Below, piece after piece: positions 16,813-26,397 of a DNA stretch of 64,000 nucleotides; within the stretch, counting starts at the first letter, position 1, and every line of letters begins with the position of its first letter. A program made the position numbers and the translations under genes. Source of the DNA: Pseudomonas chlororaphis (GTDB taxonomy: Bacteria; Pseudomonadota; Gammaproteobacteria; Pseudomonadales; Pseudomonadaceae); contig CP011020.1 in assembly GCA_001023535.1 (NCBI GenBank), positions 3,113,734 to 3,177,733 of the forward strand, in the 5' to 3' direction. The notes beneath the pieces were generated by a model that searched no databases, was not told the DNA's origin, and saw only the letters and a list, made by a program, of their open reading frames with translations.

Positions 16813-17590
16813 AGTCGATCCAACCACCATTCACCGCGTCAACCACGAGATCAAGCGTCGTCGCCTGCAAGTGCTGCGGGTGGTGGAGCTGACCCCGCGC
16901 ATGCGCCGCATCACCGTCGGCGGGCCGGAACTGGCAGGCTTCGTCAGCCTGGGCACGGACGATCACGTGAAATTGTTTTTCCCGCAGGACGCCGCGCAGC
17001 ACGCCGCCCTGGAGCACTTCGACCCCAGCGCCGGCAAAGGGCAGGCGGCAATGCCGCCCATGCGCGACTACACCCCGCGCCGCTACGACCTGGACACCCT
17101 GGAGCTTGACCTCGACTTCGTCCTGCACGGCGACGGTCCGGCAGCCACCTGGGCGGCCCAGGCCAAGCCGGGGCAATACCTCGACATCGGCGGGCCGCGG
17201 GGCTCGATGATCGTGCCGGACGTGTTCGACAGTTACCTGTTGGTTGGCGATGAAACCGCCCTGCCCGCCATCGCCCGCCGCCTCGAAGGCCTGGCGCCGA
17301 ACCGCCGCGCCCTGGTGGTGGTGGAAGTGGAAAACGGCGCCGAGCAGCAAGTGCTGCAAAGCCCGGCGCAGGTCCATGTGATCTGGGTGCTGCGCGAAGG
17401 CCGCCAGGACAATCTGGTGACCACGGTCAGGCAACTGGAAGTCCCTGCCGGCAAGCTGTATGCCTGGGTCGCCACCGAAAGCAAAGTGTCGCGGCGCATT
17501 CGCAAAGTGTTGCTGGAGGAAAAAGGCCTGGACCCGGATTACGTCAAGGCCGTGGGCTACTGGAAGGCGGACGATAGCGACGAGGAGTGA
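16805..17590 (+). CDS. Siderophore-interacting FAD-binding reductase, YqjH/ViuB-like
   Basis: A 261-residue cytoplasmic flavoprotein expected to reduce ferric-siderophore complexes and release iron(II). The FAD-binding RxYTPRRYD motif is seen near residues 82-90, and GPRGSMIVPD and the LVGDETALPAIARRLEGL nucleotide-binding segment follow. The end reads VGYWKADDSDEE; the YW segment is a usual C-terminal signature. It overlaps the PadR gene and is probably controlled by it through the upstream box array. Confidence 0.9.
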   Translation: MTEVDPTTIHRVNHEIKRRRLQVLRVVELTPRMRRITVGGPELAGFVSLGTDDHVKLFFPQDAAQHAALEHFDPSAGKGQAAMPPMRDYTPRRYDLDTLELDLDFVLHGDGPAATWAAQAKPGQYLDIGGPRGSMIVPDVFDSYLLVGDETALPAIARRLEGLAPNRRALVVVEVENGAEQQVLQSPAQVHVIWVLREGRQDNLVTTVRQLEVPAGKLYAWVATESKVSRRIRKVLLEEKGLDPDYVKAVGYWKADDSDEE

Positions 17591-17623
17591 ATGCACCTGT
17601 GCCCCGTGGCAAGAGCAGGTCTC

Positions 17624-17755
17624 TGTGGCGAGGGGATTTATCCCCGCTGGGCTGCGCAGCAGCCCTAAAACCAGCCAACCCGGAGTATCAGGCCGATTGA
17701 GGCGAGTTGATGGGGGCCGCTTCGCGGCCCAACGGGGATAAACCCCCTCACCACA
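17624..17755. repeat. REPIN D
   Basis: A REP doublet with arms of the GTGGCGAGGGGATTTATCCCC class, between the siderophore-interacting gene and the VUT gene. The right arm is imperfect (CCCCCTCACCACA). Confidence 0.8.
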
Positions 17756-17836
17756 GATAAATCCCTCTCCACCGATAAATCGCTTCGCCACCGGTTTATC
17801 ATTCGCCTTCGAATATCGGCTGAACCGGGTCCCCCC

Positions 17837-18304
17837 ATGCTTTTCCTGCTCGCCTACATCAGCAGCGTCGTGCTGATCAACTACGCGTTTTCCGCGGCGC
17901 CGCACCTGGACATCATCTGGTCGGCCTGGGGTGGGCTGGTGTTTATCCTGCGGGACATGGTGCAGACCCGCTTCGGTCATGGCGCCATCGTCGCGATGTT
18001 GGCGGCGCTGGTGTTGTCCTATGTCACCTCGGACCCGACCATCGCCCTGGCCAGCGCCACGGCCTTCGCGGTGTCCGAGTGCATCGACTGGCTGGTGTTC
18101 ACCATCACCCGGCGCCCGCTGCATGATCGGCTGTGGATCAGTTCGGCCTTGAGCATTCCCTTGGACACCTTCATCTTCTTCGGCCTGATCGATGCCCTGA
18201 CGCCGGGCGTGGTCGGGACCGCCCTGGCCTCCAAGTTCGCCGGGGTCACGGCGGTCTGGCTGATCATGGCCTGGCGTTTACGCAAACAGGCCGTCGCCAG
18301 CTGA
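17837..18304 (+). CDS. VUT-family (preQ0/vitamin-type) membrane transporter
   Basis: A 155-residue integral membrane protein with about five to six hydrophobic spans. Landmarks are [25 protein letters not shown] and [15 protein letters not shown], which match small VUT family members. Characterised relatives import queuosine precursors (preQ0/preQ1) across the inner membrane. No riboswitch or queuosine genes are seen nearby, so the substrate is open. It lies 101 bases before purT on the same strand and could share its transcript. Confidence 0.7.
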   Translation: MLFLLAYISSVVLINYAFSAAPHLDIIWSAWGGLVFILRDMVQTRFGHGAIVAMLAALVLSYVTSDPTIALASATAFAVSECIDWLVFTITRRPLHDRLWISSALSIPLDTFIFFGLIDALTPGVVGTALASKFAGVTAVWLIMAWRLRKQAVAS

Positions 18305-18405
18305 AGCCAAAACCTGCGGTTCATGTAAAATGCCGCGCTTTCTCCCACGGGAAGCTCGCCCGGCGCGCAACCCTCGACGATCCGCTCCTGCTTGAGGACT
18401 TTCAG

Positions 18406-19587
18406 ATGACCCGTATCGGTACTCCATTGTCGCCGACCGCGACCCGCGTTTTGTTGTGTGGCAGCGGTGAGCTGGGCAAGGAAGTGGTAATCGAACTGCA
18501 GCGCCTGGGCGTCGAAGTGATAGCCGTGGACCGCTATGCCAACGCGCCGGCCATGCAAGTGGCCCATCGCAGCCACGTGATCAACATGCTCGACGGCGCT
18601 GCCCTGCGCGCAGTGATCGAAGCCGAGAAGCCGCACTACATCGTGCCGGAAATCGAAGCCATCGCCACCGCCACCCTGGTGGAGCTGGAAGCCGAGGGCT
18701 TCACGGTGATCCCGACCGCCCGTGCCGCGCAACTGACCATGAACCGTGAAGGCATCCGCCGCCTGGCCGCCGAAGAACTGGGCCTGCCGACCTCGCCGTA
18801 CTTCTTCGCCGACACCGTCGAAGACTACCGCAAGGCCGTGCAAAGCCTGGGGTTCCCTTGCGTGGTCAAGCCGGTGATGAGCTCGTCGGGCAAGGGCCAG
18901 AGCCTGCTGCGCAGCGATGATGACGTGCAGAAAGCCTGGGACTACGCCCAGGAAGGCGGCCGGGCCGGCAAGGGTCGGGTGATCATCGAAGGCTTCATCG
19001 ACTTCGACTACGAAATCACCCTGCTCACCGTCCGTCATGCCGGCGGCACCACCTTCTGTGCCCCGGTCGGCCACCGCCAGGAGAAAGGCGACTATCAGGA
19101 ATCCTGGCAGCCCCAGGCCATGAGCCCGGCGGCGCTGGCCGAATCCGAGCGCGTCGCCCAGGCAGTGACCGAGGCCCTGGGTGGACGCGGGATGTTTGGC
19201 GTCGAGTTGTTCATCAAGGGCGACCAAGTGTGGTTCAGCGAAGTGTCGCCACGGCCACACGATACCGGCCTGGTGACGCTGATTTCCCAGGACCTGTCGC
19301 AGTTCGCCCTGCATGCCCGCGCCATCCTCGGCCTGCCGATCCCGCTGATCCGCCAGTTCGGCCCGTCGGCCTCGGCGGTGATCCTGGTGGAAGGCCAGTC
19401 GACCCAGACCGCGTTCGCCAACCTCGGCGCCGCCCTGAGCGAACCGGACACCGCCCTGCGCCTGTTCGGCAAACCGGAAGTCAACGGCCAGCGCCGCCTG
19501 GGCGTGGCCCTGGCCCGCGACGAATCCATCGACGCCGCCCGCGCCAAGGCGACCCGGGCTTCGCAGGCGGTGAAGATCGAGTTGTAA
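18406..19587 (+). CDS. purT: Formate-dependent phosphoribosylglycinamide formyltransferase 2
   Basis: A 393-residue ATP-grasp enzyme, the exact usual length of PurT. It makes formyl-GAR from GAR, formate and ATP in purine synthesis and so bypasses the folate-dependent PurN. An N-terminal [14 protein letters not shown] nucleotide fold, the ATP-grasp core with [13 protein letters not shown], and [20 protein letters not shown] are visible. The ATG at 18406 ([10 protein letters not shown]) was chosen over longer in-frame starts because it gives the family length. A bidirectional terminator follows the REPIN downstream. Confidence 0.97.
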   Translation: MTRIGTPLSPTATRVLLCGSGELGKEVVIELQRLGVEVIAVDRYANAPAMQVAHRSHVINMLDGAALRAVIEAEKPHYIVPEIEAIATATLVELEAEGFTVIPTARAAQLTMNREGIRRLAAEELGLPTSPYFFADTVEDYRKAVQSLGFPCVVKPVMSSSGKGQSLLRSDDDVQKAWDYAQEGGRAGKGRVIIEGFIDFDYEITLLTVRHAGGTTFCAPVGHRQEKGDYQESWQPQAMSPAALAESERVAQAVTEALGGRGMFGVELFIKGDQVWFSEVSPRPHDTGLVTLISQDLSQFALHARAILGLPIPLIRQFGPSASAVILVEGQSTQTAFANLGAALSEPDTALRLFGKPEVNGQRRLGVALARDESIDAARAKATRASQAVKIEL

Positions 19588-19625
19588 AAGCTGCACACTA
19601 ATCCCCTGTAGTAAAGGGATTCATC

Positions 19626-19759
19626 TGTGGCGAGGGGATTCATCCCCGTTGGGCTGCGAAGCAGCCCTAAAACCTAGCAACTCGGTGGATCAGGTAGTTT
19701 GAGGTGGCTGCTTTTTGGGGCTGCTGCGCAGCCCAGCGGGAGCAAGCTCCCTCGCCACA
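19626..19759. repeat. REPIN E, hybrid arms
   Basis: The left arm is of the GAGGGGATTCATCCCC type, whereas the right arm is the GCGGGAGCAAGCTCCCTCGCC type. The doublet therefore joins two REP sub-classes. Confidence 0.8.
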
Positions 19760-19806
19760 AAAGCTCAACCGCTCAAAGGCCTGCGCTCACCAAAAACCGA
19801 TGCTGC

Positions 19807-19842
19807 AAAAAAAGGCGACACCCGTAAAGGTGTCGCCTTTTT
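19807..19842. terminator. Bidirectional terminator between purT and gcd
   Basis: A 9-bp perfect stem GGCGACACC (19814-19822) with GGTGTCGCC (19829-19837) is flanked by seven A on the left and five T on the right. It can stop transcription from both convergent genes. Confidence 0.9.
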
Positions 19843-19860
19843 CATGTCCGCCGGTAGGGC

Positions 19861-22275
19861 TTAATCCGGCAGTTTGTAAGCAATCACATAGTCACCCTGC
19901 TTGGTGCCCAGGGAACCGTGGCCACCGGCGACGACCAGCACGTACTGCTTGCCGTCCTTGCCGGTGTAGGTCATCGGCGTGGTCTGGGCGCCGGCTGGCA
20001 GGCGACCTTCCCACAGTTGCTTGCCGTTCTTCACGTCATAGGCACGCAGGTACTGGTCGAGGGTGCCGCTCAGGAACGCCAGGCCGCTGGCGGTGGTGAA
20101 GGTGCCGCCCAGGCTCGGTACGCCCATGCTCAGCGGGATCGGCACGGGCGAGCTGTCACGCACGGTGCCGTTCTTGTGCTTCCACAGGGTCTTGTGGTTG
20201 GTCAGGTCCACCGCCGCCACATAACCCCACGCCGGCGCCTGGCAAGGCAGGCCCATGGGCGAGAGCAGCGCTTCGAGGATCACCCCATACGGCGCGCCCT
20301 TGTTCGGCTGCACGCCCTCGGTTTCGCTCTTGCGACCCGGACCGCCGGCCACTTCCGCCGCCGGGACCAGCTTGGACTTGAACGCCATGTAGCTCGGGTT
20401 GACGAAGGCGATCTGACGCACCGGGTCCACCGAGATACCGCCCCAGTCGAACACCCCGAAGTTGCCTGGGTAAACGATCGAGCCTTGCAGCGACGGCGGG
20501 GTGAACATGCCGTCATAGCGCAGCGACTTGAAGTCGATCCGGCAGAGCATCTGGTCGAACGGGGTCACGCCCCACATGTCGCGCTCCTTGAGGACCGGCG
20601 GCACGAAGTTCAGATCGGACATCGGCTGGGTCGGCGAGGTATGGTCGCCTTCCACCGCGCCTTGCGGCACCGGGATCTCCTTGATCGGGATGATCGGCTT
20701 GCCGGTGCTGCGGTCCAGCACGTAGATGCTGCCCTGCTTGGTCGAGGCCAGCACGGCCGGCTTCACGCCCTCGGCGGTCTTCATGTCCATAAGGGTCGGC
20801 TGACCGCCCACGTCCATGTCCCACAGGTCGTGGTGAGTGAACTGGAAGTACCAGCGCACCTTGCCGGTGGCGATGTCCAGGGCGGTCAGGCCGGCGGCGT
20901 ATTTTTCCGATTCCGGGGTGCGCATGCCACCGAACTGGTCGGGGGTCTGGTTGCCCATCGGCAGGTACAGCATGCCGAGTTTTTCATCGACGCTGAACAT
21001 GGACCACATGTTCGGCGAGTTGCGGGTATAGGTCTGGCCTTCGGCAATCGGCGTGGTGTCGTCCGGGTTGCCGCTGTCCCAGTTCCACACCAGCTTGCCG
21101 GTGTGCACGTCATAGGCACGGATCACGCCGCTCGGCTCGTCGGTGGACACGTTGTCAGTGACGTGGCCGCCGATCACTACCAGGTTCTGGGTGACCGCCG
21201 GTGGCGAAGTGGAATAGTAACCGCCAGCCGTGAAGCCGCCGATGTTGGCGCTCAAGTCGACCTGGCCCTTGTCGCCGAAGTCTTCGCACATCTTGCCGGT
21301 GTCGGCATCGAGGGCGATCAGGCGGGTGTCGGCGGTCGGCAGGAAGATCCGGCGCGGGCACACGGTGCTGACTGGCGCAGCGCTGGCAGCGCCGGTGGGG
21401 CTCTGTTCGGCGGAGGCGTACGCGGCGTCATCGTGATAGCTCACGCCACGGCAGGTCATGTGCGCCCAACCCTTGAAGTTCTCCGCCTTTTGCGTGGAAA
21501 GCTTCGGATCGAAACGCCAGATTTCCTTGCCGGTTTCCGGCTCCAGGGCAATCACCTGGCTGTGGGGCGTGCACACGTAGAGCATGCCGTTGGCCTTGAG
21601 CGGGGTGTTCTCAGCGGTGGTCTCGCCCGGGTCGTTCGGCCCTGGCAGGTCGCCGGTGCGATAGGTCCAGGCCGGCACCAGCTTACTGACATTCTGCGGG
21701 GTAATCTGCGCCAGTGGCGAGTAACGGTCGCCGTGAGCACTGCGGCCGTAGGAATTCCAGTCGCCGTCCGGCATCGCCGGGGCGGTGTTGGTCATGCCTT
21801 CGACGGTGTCGCGGTCCAGTTGGCCCTTGATTTCACCCGGGTTGGTGAACTGGCTGGCGAGCGCGGCGATACCGGCGATGATCACGGCCGCACTCAATGC
21901 GCGGGTGCCCATGGGTGACGCGTCGGCGGTCAATAACGGACGGCGCACCCATGGCAGCAACATGACGATGCCCAGGGCAAACAACAGAGCCAGGCGCGGC
22001 ACCAGTTGCCACCAGTCCAGGCCCACTTCCCACAGCGCCCACACGGTGCTGGCAAACAGCACCAGCGCGTACAGGCCCAGGGCCACGCGCCGGGCCATGA
22101 TCAGCAGCACGCCGGTCAGCGCCAGGCCGATACCCGCCAGCAGGTAATACCATGAGCCGCCAAGCGTGCTCAGCTTGACTCCACCCGCCAGCAGGGCCAG
22201 GCCCATCAATAGAAGCAGAATGCCGAGCAGGCTCGGTAGCAGACGGCTTCGACTCAAAGCACCCTCAGTGCTCAT
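19861..22275 (-). CDS. gcd: Membrane-bound PQQ-dependent glucose dehydrogenase
   Basis: An 804-residue quinoprotein that oxidises glucose to gluconate in the periplasm and passes electrons to ubiquinone. About five N-terminal membrane helices (to about residue 140) are followed by the PQQ eight-bladed propeller. The propeller begins near DWNSYGRSAHGDRYSPLAQI and contains DPVRQIAFVNPSYMAF and YLRAYDVKNGKQLWEG near the end. GGAG precedes the ATG at 22275. Gluconate production also drives mineral phosphate solubilisation in fluorescent pseudomonads. It stands alone and PQQ genes are not in the window. Confidence 0.96.
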   Translation of the reverse strand: MSTEGALSRSRLLPSLLGILLLLMGLALLAGGVKLSTLGGSWYYLLAGIGLALTGVLLIMARRVALGLYALVLFASTVWALWEVGLDWWQLVPRLALLFALGIVMLLPWVRRPLLTADASPMGTRALSAAVIIAGIAALASQFTNPGEIKGQLDRDTVEGMTNTAPAMPDGDWNSYGRSAHGDRYSPLAQITPQNVSKLVPAWTYRTGDLPGPNDPGETTAENTPLKANGMLYVCTPHSQVIALEPETGKEIWRFDPKLSTQKAENFKGWAHMTCRGVSYHDDAAYASAEQSPTGAASAAPVSTVCPRRIFLPTADTRLIALDADTGKMCEDFGDKGQVDLSANIGGFTAGGYYSTSPPAVTQNLVVIGGHVTDNVSTDEPSGVIRAYDVHTGKLVWNWDSGNPDDTTPIAEGQTYTRNSPNMWSMFSVDEKLGMLYLPMGNQTPDQFGGMRTPESEKYAAGLTALDIATGKVRWYFQFTHHDLWDMDVGGQPTLMDMKTAEGVKPAVLASTKQGSIYVLDRSTGKPIIPIKEIPVPQGAVEGDHTSPTQPMSDLNFVPPVLKERDMWGVTPFDQMLCRIDFKSLRYDGMFTPPSLQGSIVYPGNFGVFDWGGISVDPVRQIAFVNPSYMAFKSKLVPAAEVAGGPGRKSETEGVQPNKGAPYGVILEALLSPMGLPCQAPAWGYVAAVDLTNHKTLWKHKNGTVRDSSPVPIPLSMGVPSLGGTFTTASGLAFLSGTLDQYLRAYDVKNGKQLWEGRLPAGAQTTPMTYTGKDGKQYVLVVAGGHGSLGTKQGDYVIAYKLPD

Positions 22276-22773
22276 AGTGTGATTCTCCGTGAGGTTTTAA
22301 GGAGTCCCGCGCAAAGTCTCACTGTAGATGACGATCCTTTGGGGGCTTGGTTCAGTTAAAAGTTTCCGGATGTTACGAACCCCCTGTAGGAGCGGGCTTG
22401 CTCGCGAAAGCGGTGAATCAGTCGACTAATGAGGCTGAATATGAAATCGCTTTCGCGAGCAAGCCCGCTCCCACAGAAAAGCAGGTCGCCGCGGATGCAG
22501 AGATAGCGCTGTCTTTTAAGATTGAAGGCAGAACATCGAAAACAGCGAAAAGGCTCTAGCGCGCTAAAAGAAGCGTTTCAGCAAGCGGCGCAAGGATAAT
22601 GTTCTGTTACAGATAGAGAAAGTGCTTTTGTTGACATGGATCATCGCGAAATCGGTAACAGTGTGCCTCGACAGCTACCGCGCGGACGCCCGATGGCGCA
22701 CGCTAGGCTTCCACCCCACGGGCACCTCGGCTAAGGTGCGCGGCTTTCACCCTTTTCGCGTAAAGGCCTCCCC
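22276..22773. other. Intergenic region upstream of gcd and VF530
   Basis: About 500 bases without a supported gene. It contains REPIN F (22384-22476) and, at 22631-22644, an imperfect Anr/FNR-like dyad (TTGAC-N4-ATCAT). Promoters of the two divergent genes must lie here. Confidence 0.5.
22384..22476. repeat. REPIN F (GTGGGAGCGGGCTTGCTCGCG class)
   Basis: A 93-bp doublet with arms AGCGGGCTTGCTCGCGAAAGC and the inverted copy. Confidence 0.88.
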
Positions 22774-23004
22774 ATGACCGAACCCAACAACAACCCGCTG
22801 CACGGCGTGACGCTGGAGCAGATCCTCAACGTCCTGGTGCAGCACTACGAATGGTCCGGGCTGGCCGAGCGCATCGACATCCGCTGCTTCAAGAGCGACC
22901 CGAGCATCAAGTCGAGCCTGACCTTCCTGCGCAAGACCCCTTGGGCGCGGGAGAAAGTCGAACGTCTCTACATCAAGCTGATGCGTACCAAGCGGCCGGT
23001 CTGA
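22774..23004 (+). CDS. VF530/DUF2132 family DNA-binding protein
   Basis: A 76-residue protein of the conserved VF530 family. Key features are [47 protein letters not shown] and YIKLM. The family has a small helical fold proposed to bind DNA; its cellular role is not established. The next gene starts 3 bases after its stop, so the two are probably co-transcribed. Confidence 0.85.
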   Translation: MTEPNNNPLHGVTLEQILNVLVQHYEWSGLAERIDIRCFKSDPSIKSSLTFLRKTPWAREKVERLYIKLMRTKRPV

Positions 23005-23007
23005 GCC

Positions 23008-23652
23008 ATGGGCTCGGATGGGCGCGTCACCCTGCGGCAGCACTTCGTGTCGGTGACGGCACTGCTGGCCTGGGCGGGGCTGAGCATCCAGTTGTACCTG
23101 ATCCTGCTGGGGCGCTGGGAACTGGGCGCGAGCCTGCTGGGTGGGCTGGTCAATTGTTTCAGCTTCTTCACCGTGCTGACCAACACCCTGGTGGCGGTGG
23201 TGCTGACCTGGGAACAGACCCCACGGCCATCGGCCGTGCGCCGCTGGTTCCTGCGGCCCGCCGTGCGCAGCGGCATCGCCGCCAGCATTGCCCTGGTGAG
23301 CCTGGCCTACAACCTGCTGCTGCGGCACCTGTGGCAACCCGAAGGCTGGCAGTTCGTGGCCGACGAGCTGCTGCACGACGTGGTGCCGCTGCTCTACCTG
23401 ATCTATTGGTGGCAATGGGTGCCCAAGGGCTCGTTGCGCCTGGGCCACATCGGGCTGTGGATCCTCTACCCGCTGGTGTATTTCGCCTACATTTTGTTGC
23501 GGGGCAATCTGCTGGCGGCCTACCCCTACCCGTTCATTGATGTGGCCAACCTGGGTTATCCACAGGTGTTCATCAATGCCGGGGGGATCTTGTTGGGGTT
23601 TGTCGTGATTGCGCTGGGGGTGGTGGGGGTTGATCGGTGGCGGGCGCGCTAG
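23008..23652 (+). CDS. Pr6Pr-family integral membrane protein
   Basis: A 214-residue protein with about six hydrophobic spans. The conserved LVNCFSFFTVLTNTLVAVVL, HDVVPLLYLIYWW and YPLVYFAYILLRG segments are typical of Pr6Pr (FAR-17a/AIG1-like) proteins. No biochemical role is known to me for bacterial members. It is immediately downstream of the VF530 gene and followed by REPIN G. Confidence 0.8.
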   Translation: MGSDGRVTLRQHFVSVTALLAWAGLSIQLYLILLGRWELGASLLGGLVNCFSFFTVLTNTLVAVVLTWEQTPRPSAVRRWFLRPAVRSGIAASIALVSLAYNLLLRHLWQPEGWQFVADELLHDVVPLLYLIYWWQWVPKGSLRLGHIGLWILYPLVYFAYILLRGNLLAAYPYPFIDVANLGYPQVFINAGGILLGFVVIALGVVGVDRWRAR

Positions 23653-23673
23653 GGATTTATCGCCGATCGCTTT

Positions 23674-23805
23674 TGTGGCGAGGGGATTTATCCCCGCTGG
23701 GTTGCGAAGCAACCCCATCGCTGTGGACTCAAATCTGTCTGACACACCGAGTTGTCTGGTTCTAGGGCCGCTTCGCAGCCCAGCGGGAGCAAGCTCCCTC
23801 GCCAC
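23674..23805. repeat. REPIN G, hybrid arms
   Basis: The left arm is of the GAGGGGATTTATCCCCGCTGG type and the right arm of the GCGGGAGCAAGCTCCCTCGCC type, like REPIN E. Confidence 0.8.
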
Positions 23806-23822
23806 AGTGGAGCTTTCATCGC

Positions 23823-24032
23823 TCAAGGTTTCGCGGGCAACATCCACACCAACCCTCTGGCCTTCGCCCGCTCGTGACACAACGCCAGGACGCTGCGCCG
23901 CTCTTCGTTGTCCATCCGGCTCCAGCGGGTGATTTCCGCCACGCTGCGCTGACAACCGGTGCAAATGTCGTCATCGTCCAGCGCGCAGATGCTCACGCAG
24001 GGCGAAGGAACCGGGCGCTCGGACGCGCTCAT
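23823..24032 (-). CDS. DUF1289 family protein
   Basis: A 69-residue protein with the DUF1289 cysteine pattern [20 protein letters not shown], probably a small metal site, followed by [15 protein letters not shown]. The start at 24032 overlaps the stop of the carbonic anhydrase gene in an ATGA, so the two are translationally coupled. Its function is unknown. Confidence 0.88.
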   Translation of the reverse strand: MSASERPVPSPCVSICALDDDDICTGCQRSVAEITRWSRMDNEERRSVLALCHERAKARGLVWMLPAKP

Positions 24033-24553
24033 TGGTCTTGCTCGGACAGGTCGCGAGCGTAGCGCTGGGCGTTGTGCACATAGTGGGCGGCGCTGGCCTC
24101 GAGCATTTTCTTCTGGGCCTCGGTCAACTCGCGCACCACCTTGCCGGGCGAGCCCATCACCAGCGAACCGTCGGGGATCTCCTTGCCCTCGCCGATCAGC
24201 GAGTTGGCGCCGATGATGCAATTGCGGCCAATCCTGGCGCCATTGAGGATCACCGCATTGATGCCGATCAGGCTGTAGTCGCCCACCGTGCAACCGTGAA
24301 GCATGGCGTTATGGCCGATGGTCACGCCGGTGCCGATGGTCAGCGGGTACCCCATGTCGGTGTGCATCACCGTGCCGTCCTGCACGTTGCTGTTCCGGCC
24401 GATCAGAATCAGCTCGTTATCGCCGCGCAGCACGGCGTTGAACCAGACGTTGGCGCCCTCTTCGAGGCGGACCTTGCCCACCAGCGTGGCGTTGGGTGCG
24501 ACCCAACTGTCGGGATGGGTTTCGACACGGGCATCGCCCAAACGGTATTTCAT
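24029..24553 (-). CDS. Gamma-class carbonic anhydrase family protein
   Basis: A 174-residue left-handed beta-helix protein of the YrdA/PaaY/CaiE group. Hexapeptide-type repeats run from [21 protein letters not shown] through [19 protein letters not shown] to [17 protein letters not shown]. The histidines of the zinc site are seen in [13 protein letters not shown]. The reaction in vivo is uncertain, since many members show little carbonic anhydrase activity. It sits between the CoA pyrophosphatase and the DUF1289 gene on the same strand. Confidence 0.92.
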   Translation of the reverse strand: MKYRLGDARVETHPDSWVAPNATLVGKVRLEEGANVWFNAVLRGDNELILIGRNSNVQDGTVMHTDMGYPLTIGTGVTIGHNAMLHGCTVGDYSLIGINAVILNGARIGRNCIIGANSLIGEGKEIPDGSLVMGSPGKVVRELTEAQKKMLEASAAHYVHNAQRYARDLSEQDQ

Positions 24554-24569
24554 GGCAATCCTCGGGGCG

Positions 24570-25169
24570 TCAGGTGTTGATGAAGCTCTTGGGCGGCGTA
24601 TGCAGGTCGATGCCCGCGTCGTACAGCAGGTTGACCAGCTCGACGATCATGATCGCCGTCAGACCCCAGATCTTGTATTCGCCATAACGGTAACTGGGCG
24701 TGTACCAACTGCGGCCCTGGTAGTCGATACGGTGGGTATGTTCGCGGGGATCCTTGCGGAAAAACTCCAGCGGCACGCTGAACACCGCGGCGATCTCGGC
24801 ATCGTTGGCCTGGTACTCGACAAAATCCGGAATCACCCCGACATACGGCGTGACCTTGATCCCATGCAGCGAGATCAGCGGGCTGAGCGGGCCGATCACC
24901 TCCACCAGACCGGGGGGCAGGCCGATTTCTTCCTCGGCTTCGCGCAGGGCAGTGAAGATCAGGTCCGGGTCTTCCGGGTCGCGGCGTCCGCCAGGGAACG
25001 CCACTTCGCCGCCGTGGGTCGAGAGCCCGCTGGCGCGCAAGGTCAATACCAGCTCCGGCTCGTCACCGCGAGTGATCGGCACCAGCACAGCGGCTTCAGG
25101 GAAGCGACGGTCGGCCTGCAGGTCACGCGGGGTATGGTTGCTTACTCGATGCAGTAGCTCGTCCAGCAT
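24570..25169 (-). CDS. NUDIX CoA pyrophosphatase
   Basis: A 199-residue NUDIX hydrolase of the NudL/CoA-diphosphatase type, which cleaves CoA to 4'-phosphopantetheine and 3',5'-ADP. The box starts at [15 protein letters not shown] and continues with [11 protein letters not shown]; the RRDPED version is typical of this subgroup. The CoA-specific region [17 protein letters not shown] follows. It lies 16 bases before the carbonic anhydrase gene, in the same operon. Confidence 0.9.
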   Translation of the reverse strand: MLDELLHRVSNHTPRDLQADRRFPEAAVLVPITRGDEPELVLTLRASGLSTHGGEVAFPGGRRDPEDPDLIFTALREAEEEIGLPPGLVEVIGPLSPLISLHGIKVTPYVGVIPDFVEYQANDAEIAAVFSVPLEFFRKDPREHTHRIDYQGRSWYTPSYRYGEYKIWGLTAIMIVELVNLLYDAGIDLHTPPKSFINT

Positions 25170-25315
25170 GAGACTTCTCGATTTATTCGCTACCTTGCAT
25201 CATGCACCAATCGTTCAAGCGGCCCAACCCCCGACACCGCGTCGTGTCGCGAAACGACAACTTGCCGACCCCGCCCGCGCACGCCAAGATAGGCGCAGCA
25301 TTCAGGAACCCCAGC

Positions 25316-25867
25316 ATGAAATTCTGCAGCCAGTGCGGTAACCCGGTGACCCAACGCATACCCGAAGGCGACTCGCGCCTGCGGTTTGTCTGCGACACCT
25401 GCCACACCATCCATTACCAGAACCCCAACATCGTGGCCGGTTGCGTACCGACCTGGGGCAGTAAAGTCCTGCTGTGCCGGCGCGCCATCGAGCCGCGGCG
25501 CGGCTACTGGACGCTGCCGGCGGGTTTCATGGAAAACGGCGAGACCGTCGAACAGGCCGCCGTGCGCGAAACCGCCGAAGAAGCCTGCGCCCGGGTGCGC
25601 AACCTGAGCATCTATACGCTGATAGACGTACCGCATATCAGCCAGGTGCATGTATTCTTCCGCGCTGAACTGGTGGACGAGGATTTCGCCGCCGGTCCCG
25701 AGAGCCTGGAAGTGCAACTGTTCGAAGAAGCCGACATTCCCTGGGATGAACTGGCGTTTCGCACCGTGGGGCGCACCCTGGAATATTTCTACGCGGACCG
25801 TCGCGCCGAGGCCTACCCGGTGCGCAGCGAATCGATCCCGCCGCTGGCTCAACCTGCCAATACCTGA
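25316..25867 (+). CDS. NUDIX hydrolase with N-terminal zinc ribbon
   Basis: A 183-residue NUDIX enzyme. A zinc ribbon is formed by Cys4, Cys7, Cys26 and Cys29, and the NUDIX box is GFMENGETVEQAAVRETAEE. This arrangement is common to ADP-ribose or nucleotide-sugar pyrophosphatases related to NudC; the substrate is not predicted further. The ATG at 25316 places the zinc ribbon at the very start; longer in-frame starts add an unlikely extension. It is divergent from the CoA pyrophosphatase gene. Confidence 0.88.
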   Translation: MKFCSQCGNPVTQRIPEGDSRLRFVCDTCHTIHYQNPNIVAGCVPTWGSKVLLCRRAIEPRRGYWTLPAGFMENGETVEQAAVRETAEEACARVRNLSIYTLIDVPHISQVHVFFRAELVDEDFAAGPESLEVQLFEEADIPWDELAFRTVGRTLEYFYADRRAEAYPVRSESIPPLAQPANT

Positions 25868-25890
25868 AACCCCATAGGAATACCCTGTCA

Positions 25891-26397
25891 ATGCGCTGGT
25901 TGCTTGTGCTGTTCTGCTTGTCGTTCACCGCCCTGTCCCAGGCGTCTGCGCTGGGAACCTACGACGGCAAGCTCATCGAAAAAGTGCTGGTGCTCAAGTC
26001 CGCCCATCAATTGCAATTGATCAACGACGGCAAACCGCTCAAGACCTACCGCATTTCATTGGGCAAGGGCGCCAAGAAAGGCCCCAAGCTGATCGAGGGC
26101 GACAAGCGCACCCCCGAGGGTTTCTACTGGATCGACTGGCGCAAGACCAGCGATCGCTTCTACCTGTCGATGCACATTTCCTACCCCAACATCAGCGACG
26201 CCGCCCGCGCCCGGCGCGAAGGGGTGGAACCGGGGAGCATGATCATGATCCACGGCACGCCGGACACCGAGGAAAACCCTGAAGAACTGTTCCACACCCT
26301 GGACTGGACCGACGGCTGCATCGCCATGCGCAACGTCGACATGCGCGAAGTCTGGAACCTGGTGCCCGACGGTACGATGATCGAGATTCGGCCGTAG
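25891..26397 (+). CDS. Periplasmic L,D-transpeptidase family (YkuD domain) protein
   Basis: A 168-residue secreted protein with a signal peptide (to about SQASA, residue 20). A YkuD domain carries His121 (MIHGTP) and the catalytic Cys143 in TDGCIAMRN, with Arg147. The DGCIAM form, rather than SHGCIR, occurs in the YafK/DpaA-like branch, which acts on the peptidoglycan-lipoprotein link or other meso-diaminopimelate bonds. It follows the NUDIX gene by 23 bases and may be in the same transcript. Confidence 0.88.
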   Translation: MRWLLVLFCLSFTALSQASALGTYDGKLIEKVLVLKSAHQLQLINDGKPLKTYRISLGKGAKKGPKLIEGDKRTPEGFYWIDWRKTSDRFYLSMHISYPNISDAARARREGVEPGSMIMIHGTPDTEENPEELFHTLDWTDGCIAMRNVDMREVWNLVPDGTMIEIRP

